Positions 35,431-45,555 of a stretch of 64,000 nucleotides of DNA are shown one piece after another. Source of the stretch: Streptomyces olivochromogenes. GTDB lineage: Bacteria; Actinomycetota; Actinomycetes; Streptomycetales; Streptomycetaceae. How positions within the stretch are numbered: position 1 is the stretch's first letter; each line of letters opens with the position of its first letter. The notes below the pieces were generated by a model that was not told where the DNA came from, made no database searches, and worked only from the letters and a program-made list of their open reading frames with translations. The DNA lies in assembly GCF_021538895.1 (NCBI RefSeq), contig NZ_JADDRL010000025.1, positions 1 to 64,000 on the forward strand, read 5' to 3'. A program made the translations under genes and the position numbers.

Positions 35431-38400
35431 TGCTCCGCCTCTCCGCGGTACTTGGTGTCGGTACGGGGCCAGTCGGCACGCCCAAGTCCCAGGGCCTCCA
35501 CCCCGGCCATCTCGCGCTCGAAGCGGGCCGTGAGGTCGTCGTCCCCGACGTCGACGGTGAACTCCGAGGCGGTCTGGGGGCGTTCGGTCCCAGTGGGGTC
35601 GTGACCGGTGCGGCCGGGGGCGTCCGCGATGCCGAGGCCGAGCACGTCCAAAGCGAGGAATCCGGCCAGAGCCTCGGCGTTCGGATACTCGAAGACGAGC
35701 GTGTTGGGCAGCGTGCAGTCGAAGCGCCGTTGCAGCCGGACCTTCATCTCCAGGGCGGTGATCGAGTTCATGCCGAGGTCGAAGAAGCCCTGACGGGAGT
35801 CGAACTCATCACCCGACTCGGCGCCGAGCACCACGGCTGTCTCGGTCAGCACGTGGCCCACGAGGAGGCCTTGGCGCTCCTCGGGGTCCAGCGCCGCCAG
35901 TTCCTGGAGCAGCGAGGCCGCCGCGGTGGCACCCGCCGTGTCGTCGCTCGCTTCCAGGTCGTGGAAGAGCGGCCAGCCCACCTGTTGGTAGAGGGGCAGC
36001 ATGATGCCCCAGTCCACCTGGCATACGCCTGCCTCGACGGACCCGGCGGCGACGAGATGGTCGAGCACCTCCACGGCCGTCTCGGGCCGCAGCGGCTCCA
36101 GACCGGCCCGGACCAGCATCGCCCTGCTGTCCTTGGTAAGATTCCCGGCCTCCTCCCACGGTGCCCAGCGCACGCACAGACCGGCACGGCCCTGTGCCCG
36201 GCGCCGTTGGACCAGGGCGGCCAGCAGCGCGTCGGCCGGGGCCTGGCGGGCCACGCCCAGCGAACCCCAGAACGAGGCGATGCCGCTGAAGGCGACGAAG
36301 AACTCCAGTCCGCTGTCAGCGCCTTGGGCATTCAGCAACTCGTCCAGGTGCCAGGCGCCGAGCGCGCGGCTGCGGACGGAATCGGTGATCTCGGACAGGC
36401 CGACGGCCGCGGTATCGCCCAGTTCCCAGTCAACGGCGAGCCAGACCACTCCGCGCAGCGGCAGGCCGCCGTCGCACGCGGCCTCCAGCAGACCGGCCAG
36501 GGCGGCGCGATCGGCGGGGTCACACCGCACGATCAGCAGTTCGGTGCCGCCGACGGCACGTAGCCGGTCCAGTTCCTCCTCGAAGTCCCCTCCGGACACA
36601 TCGGCTTCGGGCCCGCATGTGAGGACCACACGTCCAGCGCCGCGCTCGGACAGCCAGCGAGCGATGTGCAGGCCGAGGCGGCTCGCGCCCTCGGCGACCA
36701 GGTACGCGCCACCGGGCTCGATCCGTCCCAGGGGCAGCACCGGCCCGGCGGTACGGTCCCGCGCCACGCGTTGCACCAGACGCCGCCCGGATCGCAGCGC
36801 GACGTGGTCCTCGCCGTCCGGGGCCACCAACTCGTCGACGAGCACCGCGGCTTCGGCGTCAGGGCCGGTCGTACGGGGGTCCAGGTCGAGCAGACCGCCC
36901 CAGGCGGCGGGGTGTTCGAGGGCGGCGACTCCGGCCAGGGACCACAGCGGTGCCTGGGTCTCGGCCACCGGCAGGCCTGGCGTACCGGATGTCCCGGTCG
37001 CGCAGGCGCCGCGTGTGACGTACCAGACGGGCCGTGCGGTCCCGCTGGCCCCCAGTGCGCGGGCGAGGTTGAGTACCGCGTCGTAGGCGCATCCGGCAGC
37101 CGGGTCGGTGAGGGCGGCAGTGCCCGCACCGACGGGGAGGTCCAGTGCCCAGAGATGGACGGCGCCACGGCAACCGGGGGTGCGGAGACTGTCCCGGACC
37201 AGCTTCGCGAGCCCGCCGTGGCCGGCGGCGGCGTCGGGGGCGATGAGTACGGTCCGCTCGCCACGTGCGGCGAGTCGTGCGGTCAGCGCATCGGCCACGC
37301 CGCCCCGGTCCGCCAGCACCAGCCACCAAGCGCCGTCCACCGGCTCGGCCGCGGGAAGTGCGGCGGCACGGGGCGACGGCTGCCACCGGTGGGTGTACAG
37401 CAGGGCGTCGAGCCGGTCGCGGGTCCCCGCCGCGACGGGTGTCACAGACGGCGGTTCCAGAGTCACACCGGACAGCAGGGCGACTGGTGTTCCGTCCTCG
37501 TCCAGGACGGAGACGTCACCGCGCACGCCGGGGCCGGTGCGGTCGGTGAGGCAGGCGTGCACCGTCAGCCGCGGCCTGTCCGGGGCTCGGAGAAGGACCA
37601 GCCGCGCCACGGACCGTGGCAGCAGCGGCGGCACCTGCGGGTCTTGTCCCGCTGCAAGCGCCAGCGTGCGCAACGCTGCCTCCAACAGCCCGGGGGGCAG
37701 GATCCACGCTCCGTCGGGGGCGCTCTCGAACTCGGCCGTGAAGGTGCCGTCGGCGCGCCCGGCCGCCGTCACCCGCAAACCGTCCATGCCGACGCCGGCC
37801 GCTGCCAGCGCCTCGCCCGGCTCCGCGGGGTCCACCACTTCGTCGGTGCCGGTGAACGCCGGCCGAGCGGCGGTTGCCGTGTCCGCGCTGGCCATCAGCC
37901 GGCCCCGGGCCCGGAGCGCTGTCGTCGTCCCGGTCTCCGGCAAGGCGGGGAAGGTGTGCACCGTGAAGAGCGCCGTGTCCGCCGCTCCCGCGATGTCATG
38001 GATGTGGTCCGTGTCCGTCAAGCTCAACTGCGCGACCGTCGCGGCAGGTTCTCCCTCAGGTCCGCCCACCGCCCCGTCGAGCAGCAGCGGCTCCGGCAGC
38101 TCCACCGCCTCCATACAGAGCGGCCCGGCGCCGAAACGTTCCCGGCCGGCGGCGAGCGCCATCTCCAGCCAGGCCGCGCCGGGCACCAGCCCGGCCCCCC
38201 ACAGCTTCCCCACGGGCAGTGCGCCGAGCAGTCCGCCGTCCAGGTCGGCCTCGAACAGGCGCGTGTCCGCGCTCCCGGCGGTCCGGGTCCGGCGGGCCAG
38301 CAGCGGGTGTGGGGGCCTGTCCTGCACAGCCCCGGCAGCATCTCGCGGCGGTACGGCACCCGGCGCCCCACCCTGCGGGCCTGCCAGCCAGTAGCGCTTG

Positions 38401-41400
38401 CGCTGCCACGGATAGGCGGGGGTGTCGGTCAACTGCCCGCCCGCCGGGTACATCCGCTCCCAGTCCACGACGTAGCCGTGGGCGTGCAGAGTGCCCAGCG
38501 AGTCGAGCATGACAGTGAAATCGTCGCTGTCCCGGCGCAGGGACGGCACGAGGACGCCGTCCACTCCGAGATCCCGCAGGTCCTGCTCGATGAAGGTGAG
38601 CAGCAGCGGATGAGGGGAGATCTCCAGGAAGGTGTCGAACCCGTCGCCCGCCATGGCCCGGACCGCGCTGGAGAACCGCACCCGGTCACGCAGGTTCCGG
38701 CCCCAGTACGCGGCACCGAACGCGTCTCCGTCCAGGAGACCCCCCGTCACGGAGGAGTAGCACGGCAGGTCTCCGTCGGCGGGCCTGATCCAGGAGAGAC
38801 GGCCGGCCAGTTCGCGGTCGAGGGGCTCGACGCGCGGGCAGTGACCCGCGCCCGCGGCGTCGATCCGGCGGCTGAACACCTGGCGCCGCTTGAGGGCGGC
38901 CAACACCTCCTCGAGGGCTGTCTCGTCACCGGACAGGACCGTGCTGCGGGCGCTGTTGCTCACGGCCACCCACAGCCGGTCCTCGTATCCGGCGAGCGCC
39001 GTCTCGGCCTCGTCCGCCGGCAGGCCGACCACTCCCATGGCGCCGGACCCGACCAGGCGTTCCTGGACGGCGGCGCGCTCATGGATCAGCCGTACCGCGT
39101 CCTCGATGCCGAGGACGCCGGCCGCATGCGCCGCCGCCACCTCTCCCATGCTGTGGCCGACCACCGCGGCGGGCCTGACTCCGAGTGACTGCCAACGGCG
39201 GGCGAGGGCGATCTGGACCGCGAAGACCAGCTCCTGCTGCTTCGGCCCGAACGGGGTGTCGGCGCCTCGCTCCAGGTGGTCGAGCACCGACCAGCCGATG
39301 TGCGGGCGCAACCGGTCGTCGCACCAGGCCATGGCCTCGCGGAACGCCGGGTCCTGCCGCAGCAGGAGCCGGGCCATGCCCCGCCACTGGGACCCGTGGC
39401 CGGAGAAGACGAAGGCCAGCTTCCGCTCGGCGCGGCCGTCCGCACGGCCGGTGGAGACGCCGAGGCCACGGTCGCCGTCCTCGAACGCGGCGAGCCGCTC
39501 GGCGAGTTCGGTGCGGGTGCGGCCCACGACGGTGAGGCGATGGGTCTGATGAGCGCGGCGGGTACTCGCGGTGTAGCACAGGTCGCGCAGTGGGATGCCG
39601 GAAGCGCTGGTGGTCTCGTCGGCGCCCGGCTGCCGCTCCGCACCGCCGGTGAGCAGTTCACGGTAGTTGCCGGCCTGGGCGGTCAACGCCTCCTCGTCGG
39701 AAGCCGAGAGCGGCAGCAGGTACGGCCGACCGTCATCGGGCAGCTGCCCGAAAGACGGTTCGGACTGCCGGGGCGCCCGGCCGAGTACGACATGGGCGTT
39801 CGTGCCGCTGAAGCCGAAGGCGCTGACCCCGGCCGCGTGCCGGTCCTGCGGCCACGGCACCGGCCGGGTCGATACGTCGAAGGGCAGTTCGGCCCAGGGG
39901 ATCGCGGGGTTCGGCTCGCTGAAGTGCAGATGCGGCGGGATCTCACCGCGTTGCAGGACCAGGACGGTCTTGATCAGGCCCGCGATACCGGAGGCCGCTT
40001 CGAGGTGTCCCATGTTGGTCTTCACCGACCCGACAGTGATCCGCTGCCGGCCGGGGAGAGCGCTCAGAGCCGCGCCGAGGGCCTGGAGTTCGATCGGGTC
40101 ACCGAGCGGTGTGCCGGTGCCGTGGGCCTCGACGTACCCGATCTCGGCGGGCGACACCCGCGCGTCGACGAGCGCGTCACGGACGAGGGCACTCTGGGCA
40201 GGCCCGTTGGGAACGGTGAGGCCGCTGCTCGGGCCGTCCTGGTTGACCGACGAACCCAGGATCGTCGCCAACACACGGTCGCCGTCGGCAAGGGCTTTGC
40301 CTAGCGGTTTGAGTACGACCACACCGCAGCCCTCGCCACGGTTGTACCCGTCGGCCGAGGCGTCGAAGGTTTTGCAGCGCCCGTCACCGGCCAGCGCGCC
40401 CGCGGCCTGGCTGGCGCGGTGGATGGTGCTGCGCAGGATGACGTTGACCCCGCCGGCGACGGCGACCTCGCTCTCGCCGCTGCGCAGGCTGCGGACGGCG
40501 AGATGTACGGCGACGAGCGACGAGGAACACGCGGTGTCCACGGCCAGGCTGGGCCCGTGCACACCCAGGAAGTAGGAAAGACGTCCGGGGGTGGAGCAGA
40601 AGGAGTTGCCGGTGCCGTAGAACGCGTCGACGTTCTGCGGGGCGTTGGCGATGAGCTCGGCGTAGTCGTGGGAGTTCATCCCGACGAATACGCCGGTACG
40701 GGTGGCGGTCAGCCGGTCGGGAGTCTGGCCGGCGTGCTCCAGGGCCTCCCAGGCGACTTCCAGGAAGAGCCGCTGCTGCGGGTCCATGACCTTTGCCTCG
40801 CGAGGCGGTATCCGGAAGAACCGGGGGTCGAAGTGATCGACGTCGTCCAGCCAGGCGCCCTTCCAGCGGCTGCGGTCGTCGAAGCGGCCCTCGGGAGACT
40901 GCGCGATCGCGTCGGTCGCGTCACTCAGCATGCGCCAGTAGCCGTCGGGCCCGTTGCCTCCACCGGGGAATCGGCAACCGAGACCGATGACCGCGATCGG
41001 CTCGTGGCCGGCCGCGGGCACGGAAGACGCTTGCCTCTCCGCCACCTGCTCGGGAGCTGCGGCCTCAGGAGCCTGCCGCTCGGCACGCCGGTCCCACAGA
41101 TACGTGGTCAGGCGCTCCACCGTGGGGTGGTCGAGCGCGACGGTCGCGGGCAGCGGGCCTACCTGGTGCTGGAGCAGATCCCGGAGTTCGAGCGAGGTGA
41201 GGGAATCCATGCCCATGTCGGCGAACCCCTGCCGCCGCCGGATCGAGCCGGGCTCGTGCCCCAGCACCCGAGCCGCCGACCTGGCCACCAGATCCTCCAG
41301 TTGGCGGCGGTCCCGGGGGGATTGGGGATTCCGAGCGACAGGGGGTTCGGACCGCTCTTCCAACGACTGTTGTGCCACCGGCAACTGCGGTGTCAACGCC

Positions 41401-44147
41401 GGTCCTTCGTTCGACGGCGGCTGCGTCTGCTGGAGCCAGTAGCGCCGGCGCTGCCAGGGATAGGAGGGGAGTTTGGCCGGTCGGCCGCCCGAGGGCGGAA
41501 CCGACTTCCAGCGGACCGGAGCCCCGGCGGCGTACAGCGCTCCCACCGAGGTCAGGAGTGTCTCCGTCGCGGCGACACCGCGCCGCAGGGACGGCACCAC
41601 CAGCGTGCCTTCGTTACCGGTGTCCTCGAAGGCGTGTGTGAGGGGCAAGGTCAGGACCGGGTGAGGGCCGATCTCCAGGAAGGTCCTGTACCCCTGGCCC
41701 AACAATGCATCGGCGGCTGCCGCGAACTGAACGGGTTCGCGGATGTTGCGTACCCAGTGCGCGGTGTCGAAGAGTTCCTCGTCCCCGGTTCCGCCGTGGG
41801 TGGTGGTGACCACCGGGACGGTGGGCGGGCTGGGCCGCAAGCCGTCCAGAAGCTTCGCCAGCCGGTCCTGATAGGGGGTCATGTACGGGCTGTGGAAGGG
41901 GTGGTCGCCCGGCAGCATGCGGCAGCCGATCCCCCGCTCCGTGAGGTGGGCGACGAACCGTTCGGCGGCCTCCGCGTCACCGGAGACAACGGTCGAGCGG
42001 GAGCTGTTGACGGCGGCCGGCCAGAGCAGCCCGGCATAGGGTTCGAGCGCGCGCCGCGTGTCCGGCTCGGAGAGTTCGGCCACGGCCATGCGGCCCTGGC
42101 CCGTCGACTCGGCCAGCAGCCGGCCGCGGTGGACTGCGACCCGCGACGCGTCCTCCAGCGTGAGTGCCCCGGCCACCTGCGCCGCGGCGATCTCGCCCAT
42201 GCTGTGTCCGACCACCGCCGCCGGTTCGATGCCCCAGGAACGCCAGAGCGCGGCGAGCGCGACCTGTACGGCGAAGATCACCGGCTGCGCGAACTCGGTG
42301 CGCGTGAGCCGGGAATCGGCCTCCGGGGCGGAGATCTCCTCCCTCGGCGACCAGCCGGCTTGCTCACGGACGAGGGCGTCACAGGCGTCGAAGGTGTCAC
42401 GGAAGGCACGCCAGTCGTCACCGTCGCGCCCGAGCAGTTCGCGGGCCATGCCGGGCCACTGGGAGCCCTGGCCCGAGAAGACGAGGACGACGCGTGCCTC
42501 CCGCTCTCCTTCCGTCTCTCCGCTTCCACGGTTCAGGCCGGGTGACGGCCTGCCTTCGAGGAATTCGCCGAGTCGCGCGGCGAGTTCGCCGGTACCACTG
42601 CCGATGACCGCGAGGCGGTGCTCCTTGTGGTGGGTCCTGCGCGCGCCGGCGGTGTGCGCGAGATCCCGCAGCGGGGGCACGTCGGCGGTGGCGGTCAGCC
42701 GGTCGCGGTAGGCACGGGCCAGGTCGGTGAGCGCAGCGTCACTGCGGGCGGAGAGGGGCAGGAGGACCGGGCCTTCCGGCTCCTCGGCCCGGGCGTCGGC
42801 ATGTGGCGGTGCTGCCTCGATGATCACGTGCGCGTTGGTGCCGCTGAGCCCGAAGGCGCTGACCCCGGCCAACCGCGGCCTGCCCTGGCCGGCCGCCGGC
42901 AGCGGGGTGAGCTCGGTGGCCACGTCCACCGGCCAGTCCCAGCGGATACGCGGGTTGCGTTCGCGCACGTGGATGGTGGCGGGAATCTGGCCGTGCCGGA
43001 GGACCAGGGCGGTCTTGAGCAGTCCTGCGACGCCTGCCGCGGAGTCCATGTGACCGAAGTTGCTCTTCAGCGAGCCGACGAAGAGCGGGTGGCTGCGTGG
43101 CCGGTCCTGACCGAGAACGTTCCTCAGTGCGCTCAGTTCGATAGGGTCCCCGAGCGGCGTTCCGGTGCCATGGGCCTCGACGTAGTCGATGTCGGCGGGC
43201 GCGACACCCGCTGCGGCCAGGGCGTCCCGCAGCAGCCGTTGCTGGGCCTCCCCGCTGGGCACGGTGAGTCCGGCGCTGGCCCCGTCGTGGTTGACCGCCG
43301 TGCCGCGGATGACAGCGAGAATGTCGTCGCCGTCCGCGAGGGCGTCGGATAGCCGCTTGAGGACGACAAGGGCGCAGCCTTCGCCCCGCACGATCCCGTC
43401 CGCAGAGGCGTCGAACGGCTTGCAGCGCCCGTCCCGGGACATGGCCCGCACCTTGCAGAGAAAGATGCTGAGTTCCGGGGAGAGGATCAGATTGACGCCG
43501 CCCGCGAGAGCGAGGTCGGACTCGCCGCTGCGCAGGCTCTGGCACGCCAGATGGATGGCGACGAGCGAGGACGAACAGGCGGTGTTCACGGACATGCTGG
43601 GGCCCTGTAGCCCCAGCAGGTGGGACAGCCGACCGGGCCCGAAACTGAATTCGCGCCCACTGGCGTACCAGGCGCCGATGCCGGAGAGCCCAGCCTGGTG
43701 GGCGTGGAGCAGGGTGTAGTCCATCCCGATGACGCCGGTGAAGACGGACGTTCGGGTACCGGCCAGGTCGGTGGGTACCTGACCGGCGTCCTCCAGTGCC
43801 TCCCAGGCGACCTCCAGCAGCAGGCGCTGCTGTGGGTCCATTTCGTGGGCTTCGCGGGGTGCGATGCCGAAGAACGCCGGATCGAACTGGTCGACGCCGT
43901 CCAGGAAGGAACCCCACCGGCTGTACATCGCGCCGCGCTTGTGGGGATCGGCGTCGTAGTAACGGTCCACGTCCCACCGATCGGCGGGGACTTCCTCGAT
44001 GGCGTCCGTCTCCTCGCGCAGGAGGCGCCAGAATTCAGGCAGCCCGTGGGCTCCGCGGGGAAACCGGCACCCCGCTCCCACCATGGCGATCGCTTCCGGA
44101 ACGACCCGCCCGTACGGCTCTCCGGACACCGCGGTCGATGCGTGCAT
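35427..44147 (-). CDS. Bimodular type I PKS: KS-AT-ACP-KS-AT-DH*-KR*-ACP
   Basis: This is 2906 residues from ATG 44147 (GGAGGAG upstream). Module 1: KS 18-450 (Cys191, His326, His366), AT 553-870 (Ser649; specificity motif HPFH at 749-752), ACP Ser982. Module 2: KS 1048-1460 (Cys1207), AT 1576-1885 (Ser1666; motif GAGH at 1766-1769, unlike malonyl HAFH or methylmalonyl YASH). A DH-like domain at 1946-2240 lacks the catalytic His (Gly1980) and has Glu for Asp (LLEAAL). A KR-like domain at about 2480-2700 has a ruined NADPH motif (AEGASRLG), Gln2635 for Tyr and Asp2639 for Asn. ACP Ser2795 is in LGMNSI. Predicted (inference): two condensations, no reduction, one atypical extender. Confidence 0.93.
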   Translation of the reverse strand: MHASTAVSGEPYGRVVPEAIAMVGAGCRFPRGAHGLPEFWRLLREETDAIEEVPADRWDVDRYYDADPHKRGAMYSRWGSFLDGVDQFDPAFFGIAPREAHEMDPQQRLLLEVAWEALEDAGQVPTDLAGTRTSVFTGVIGMDYTLLHAHQAGLSGIGAWYASGREFSFGPGRLSHLLGLQGPSMSVNTACSSSLVAIHLACQSLRSGESDLALAGGVNLILSPELSIFLCKVRAMSRDGRCKPFDASADGIVRGEGCALVVLKRLSDALADGDDILAVIRGTAVNHDGASAGLTVPSGEAQQRLLRDALAAAGVAPADIDYVEAHGTGTPLGDPIELSALRNVLGQDRPRSHPLFVGSLKSNFGHMDSAAGVAGLLKTALVLRHGQIPATIHVRERNPRIRWDWPVDVATELTPLPAAGQGRPRLAGVSAFGLSGTNAHVIIEAAPPHADARAEEPEGPVLLPLSARSDAALTDLARAYRDRLTATADVPPLRDLAHTAGARRTHHKEHRLAVIGSGTGELAARLGEFLEGRPSPGLNRGSGETEGEREARVVLVFSGQGSQWPGMARELLGRDGDDWRAFRDTFDACDALVREQAGWSPREEISAPEADSRLTRTEFAQPVIFAVQVALAALWRSWGIEPAAVVGHSMGEIAAAQVAGALTLEDASRVAVHRGRLLAESTGQGRMAVAELSEPDTRRALEPYAGLLWPAAVNSSRSTVVSGDAEAAERFVAHLTERGIGCRMLPGDHPFHSPYMTPYQDRLAKLLDGLRPSPPTVPVVTTTHGGTGDEELFDTAHWVRNIREPVQFAAAADALLGQGYRTFLEIGPHPVLTLPLTHAFEDTGNEGTLVVPSLRRGVAATETLLTSVGALYAAGAPVRWKSVPPSGGRPAKLPSYPWQRRRYWLQQTQPPSNEGPALTPQLPVAQQSLEERSEPPVARNPQSPRDRRQLEDLVARSAARVLGHEPGSIRRRQGFADMGMDSLTSLELRDLLQHQVGPLPATVALDHPTVERLTTYLWDRRAERQAPEAAAPEQVAERQASSVPAAGHEPIAVIGLGCRFPGGGNGPDGYWRMLSDATDAIAQSPEGRFDDRSRWKGAWLDDVDHFDPRFFRIPPREAKVMDPQQRLFLEVAWEALEHAGQTPDRLTATRTGVFVGMNSHDYAELIANAPQNVDAFYGTGNSFCSTPGRLSYFLGVHGPSLAVDTACSSSLVAVHLAVRSLRSGESEVAVAGGVNVILRSTIHRASQAAGALAGDGRCKTFDASADGYNRGEGCGVVVLKPLGKALADGDRVLATILGSSVNQDGPSSGLTVPNGPAQSALVRDALVDARVSPAEIGYVEAHGTGTPLGDPIELQALGAALSALPGRQRITVGSVKTNMGHLEAASGIAGLIKTVLVLQRGEIPPHLHFSEPNPAIPWAELPFDVSTRPVPWPQDRHAAGVSAFGFSGTNAHVVLGRAPRQSEPSFGQLPDDGRPYLLPLSASDEEALTAQAGNYRELLTGGAERQPGADETTSASGIPLRDLCYTASTRRAHQTHRLTVVGRTRTELAERLAAFEDGDRGLGVSTGRADGRAERKLAFVFSGHGSQWRGMARLLLRQDPAFREAMAWCDDRLRPHIGWSVLDHLERGADTPFGPKQQELVFAVQIALARRWQSLGVRPAAVVGHSMGEVAAAHAAGVLGIEDAVRLIHERAAVQERLVGSGAMGVVGLPADEAETALAGYEDRLWVAVSNSARSTVLSGDETALEEVLAALKRRQVFSRRIDAAGAGHCPRVEPLDRELAGRLSWIRPADGDLPCYSSVTGGLLDGDAFGAAYWGRNLRDRVRFSSAVRAMAGDGFDTFLEISPHPLLLTFIEQDLRDLGVDGVLVPSLRRDSDDFTVMLDSLGTLHAHGYVVDWERMYPAGGQLTDTPAYPWQRKRYWLAGPQGGAPGAVPPRDAAGAVQDRPPHPLLARRTRTAGSADTRLFEADLDGGLLGALPVGKLWGAGLVPGAAWLEMALAAGRERFGAGPLCMEAVELPEPLLLDGAVGGPEGEPAATVAQLSLTDTDHIHDIAGAADTALFTVHTFPALPETGTTTALRARGRLMASADTATAARPAFTGTDEVVDPAEPGEALAAAGVGMDGLRVTAAGRADGTFTAEFESAPDGAWILPPGLLEAALRTLALAAGQDPQVPPLLPRSVARLVLLRAPDRPRLTVHACLTDRTGPGVRGDVSVLDEDGTPVALLSGVTLEPPSVTPVAAGTRDRLDALLYTHRWQPSPRAAALPAAEPVDGAWWLVLADRGGVADALTARLAARGERTVLIAPDAAAGHGGLAKLVRDSLRTPGCRGAVHLWALDLPVGAGTAALTDPAAGCAYDAVLNLARALGASGTARPVWYVTRGACATGTSGTPGLPVAETQAPLWSLAGVAALEHPAAWGGLLDLDPRTTGPDAEAAVLVDELVAPDGEDHVALRSGRRLVQRVARDRTAGPVLPLGRIEPGGAYLVAEGASRLGLHIARWLSERGAGRVVLTCGPEADVSGGDFEEELDRLRAVGGTELLIVRCDPADRAALAGLLEAACDGGLPLRGVVWLAVDWELGDTAAVGLSEITDSVRSRALGAWHLDELLNAQGADSGLEFFVAFSGIASFWGSLGVARQAPADALLAALVQRRRAQGRAGLCVRWAPWEEAGNLTKDSRAMLVRAGLEPLRPETAVEVLDHLVAAGSVEAGVCQVDWGIMLPLYQQVGWPLFHDLEASDDTAGATAAASLLQELAALDPEERQGLLVGHVLTETAVVLGAESGDEFDSRQGFFDLGMNSITALEMKVRLQRRFDCTLPNTLVFEYPNAEALAGFLALDVLGLGIADAPGRTGHDPTGTERPQTASEFTVDVGDDDLTARFEREMAGVEALGLGRADWPRTDTKYRGEAEQ

Positions 44148-44197
44148 CTGCCAGTCTCCTCCAACTGCTCCGGCTCTCGATCCGTTCCGTACGGCGG

Positions 44198-45544
44198 TCA
44201 GAACAAGGGCGCCGCGCTCGGTGCGCGAAGCGAGCCCAGGTGCTTGTGCCACAAGTGGTCGGGGTTCTCCTCGACCTGGCGGGTGATCTCCCGCATGGCG
44301 GCGAGCGCCTTGGGCTCGGCGTCGTCGTAGACGTCGCCCTGGAGCATCTTGAGGACGTCCATGCGGTACCGCGGGTCCTGCACGAAGGCCGTGAACAGGA
44401 TGTTCAGCCGGTAGTAGATGGAGATGAACTCGTACCAATTGCCGACCGCGCGGCGCAGCTTGGACTCGTAGTTGGCGAACGAGGGCTTGCTGAAGTCGCC
44501 TTTCTCGGCGGCTTCGATGACGTCGCCGGAGAGCAGGCGGGCGCCGTTGAGGGCGACGCTGACGCCGCTGGAGAAGATCGGGTCGACGAAGCGGGCCGCG
44601 TCACCGACGAGAGCCCAGCCGTCGCCGCAGATCTGCTTCATGGCGTAGCTGTAGTCGCCCTCCGACTTGAATGGGCGCACCTGCTGGGAGTTCTTCAGCG
44701 CGTCGCGCAGATCGGGGCGGCTGCCCACGCACTCCCAGAAGAACCCTTCGAGGTCCGAACTCGATGCCTTGAAGTGCTTCTTCTGGGTCACCACGCCCAC
44801 GCTGGTGATGGTGTCGGTGATCGGGATCTGCCACACCCAGGTGTCGGTGACCGGGAGGAAGTGGATGAAGATGTAGTCGGCCTGCTCCTTGTCGACCGCG
44901 AGGGCGGAGCGGTCCAGGTTGTCGAACCAGGAGTGGATGGCGTACTGGTTGAAGACCGGGTCGCTGACCTTGAGCCCCAACTGCCGCCCGAGGAAGGTGT
45001 TGCGGCCGCTGGCGTCGATGACCATCCGCACGTCGACCGAGGACTCGCGGCCGCCGAGCGGGAACACGATCCGCGGGTTGGGCTCCGAGAAATCCACCTT
45101 GCGGATGCGGATGCCCTCGTAGACCTTGGCTCCGAGTGTGTTGGCGTGCTGGAGCATCAGCAGGTCGAATGTCCCGCGGTCCACATGGTAGGTGTAGTCC
45201 TGATTGACGCCGAGCTGCTCACGTTCATGGAACTCGATCTCCGCGGACCTGAAACCGTGGGACATCCCCTTGAATCCCATGGTGGGAATGTTCTGCTCCG
45301 TGGCCGAGGTCCAGGCGGCGCCGTACTTCCTGGGGAATCCGGCTTCCTCCATCTGCGGCAGGAACCCGATGTCGGCGAGGACCGGTGTCGTGGCGGGTAT
45401 CAGCGATTCGCCGACGTGCTCGCGCGGGAAGAGATCACCCTCGAAGACCACGCACCTCAGACCTGCTTTGGAAAGGTAGGAAGCAGCCGTGGAGCCGGCC
45501 GGACCTCCACCGATGATGCCGATATCGAAGTCAACCTCAGACAC
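44198..45544 (-). CDS. FADH2-dependent halogenase (PltA-like)
   Basis: This is a 448-residue flavin halogenase. Hallmarks: FAD motif GGGPAGSTAA (residues 12-21), GES after FPREHV, candidate catalytic Lys73 in GFPRKYG, and the family motif WxWxIP as WVWQIP (236-241). The size and sequence pattern match carrier-protein-dependent halogenases of pyrrole pathways such as PltA (known), which put two chlorines on pyrrolyl-S-PCP. It should use FADH2 from a general flavin reductase. The GTG at 45544 is preceded by AAGGGAG, 11 bases after the MDR gene and 50 bases before the large PKS. Number and position of chlorines cannot be read from sequence. Confidence 0.93.
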   Translation of the reverse strand: MSEVDFDIGIIGGGPAGSTAASYLSKAGLRCVVFEGDLFPREHVGESLIPATTPVLADIGFLPQMEEAGFPRKYGAAWTSATEQNIPTMGFKGMSHGFRSAEIEFHEREQLGVNQDYTYHVDRGTFDLLMLQHANTLGAKVYEGIRIRKVDFSEPNPRIVFPLGGRESSVDVRMVIDASGRNTFLGRQLGLKVSDPVFNQYAIHSWFDNLDRSALAVDKEQADYIFIHFLPVTDTWVWQIPITDTITSVGVVTQKKHFKASSSDLEGFFWECVGSRPDLRDALKNSQQVRPFKSEGDYSYAMKQICGDGWALVGDAARFVDPIFSSGVSVALNGARLLSGDVIEAAEKGDFSKPSFANYESKLRRAVGNWYEFISIYYRLNILFTAFVQDPRYRMDVLKMLQGDVYDDAEPKALAAMREITRQVEENPDHLWHKHLGSLRAPSAAPLF

Positions 45545-45555
45545 AGCTCTCCCTT

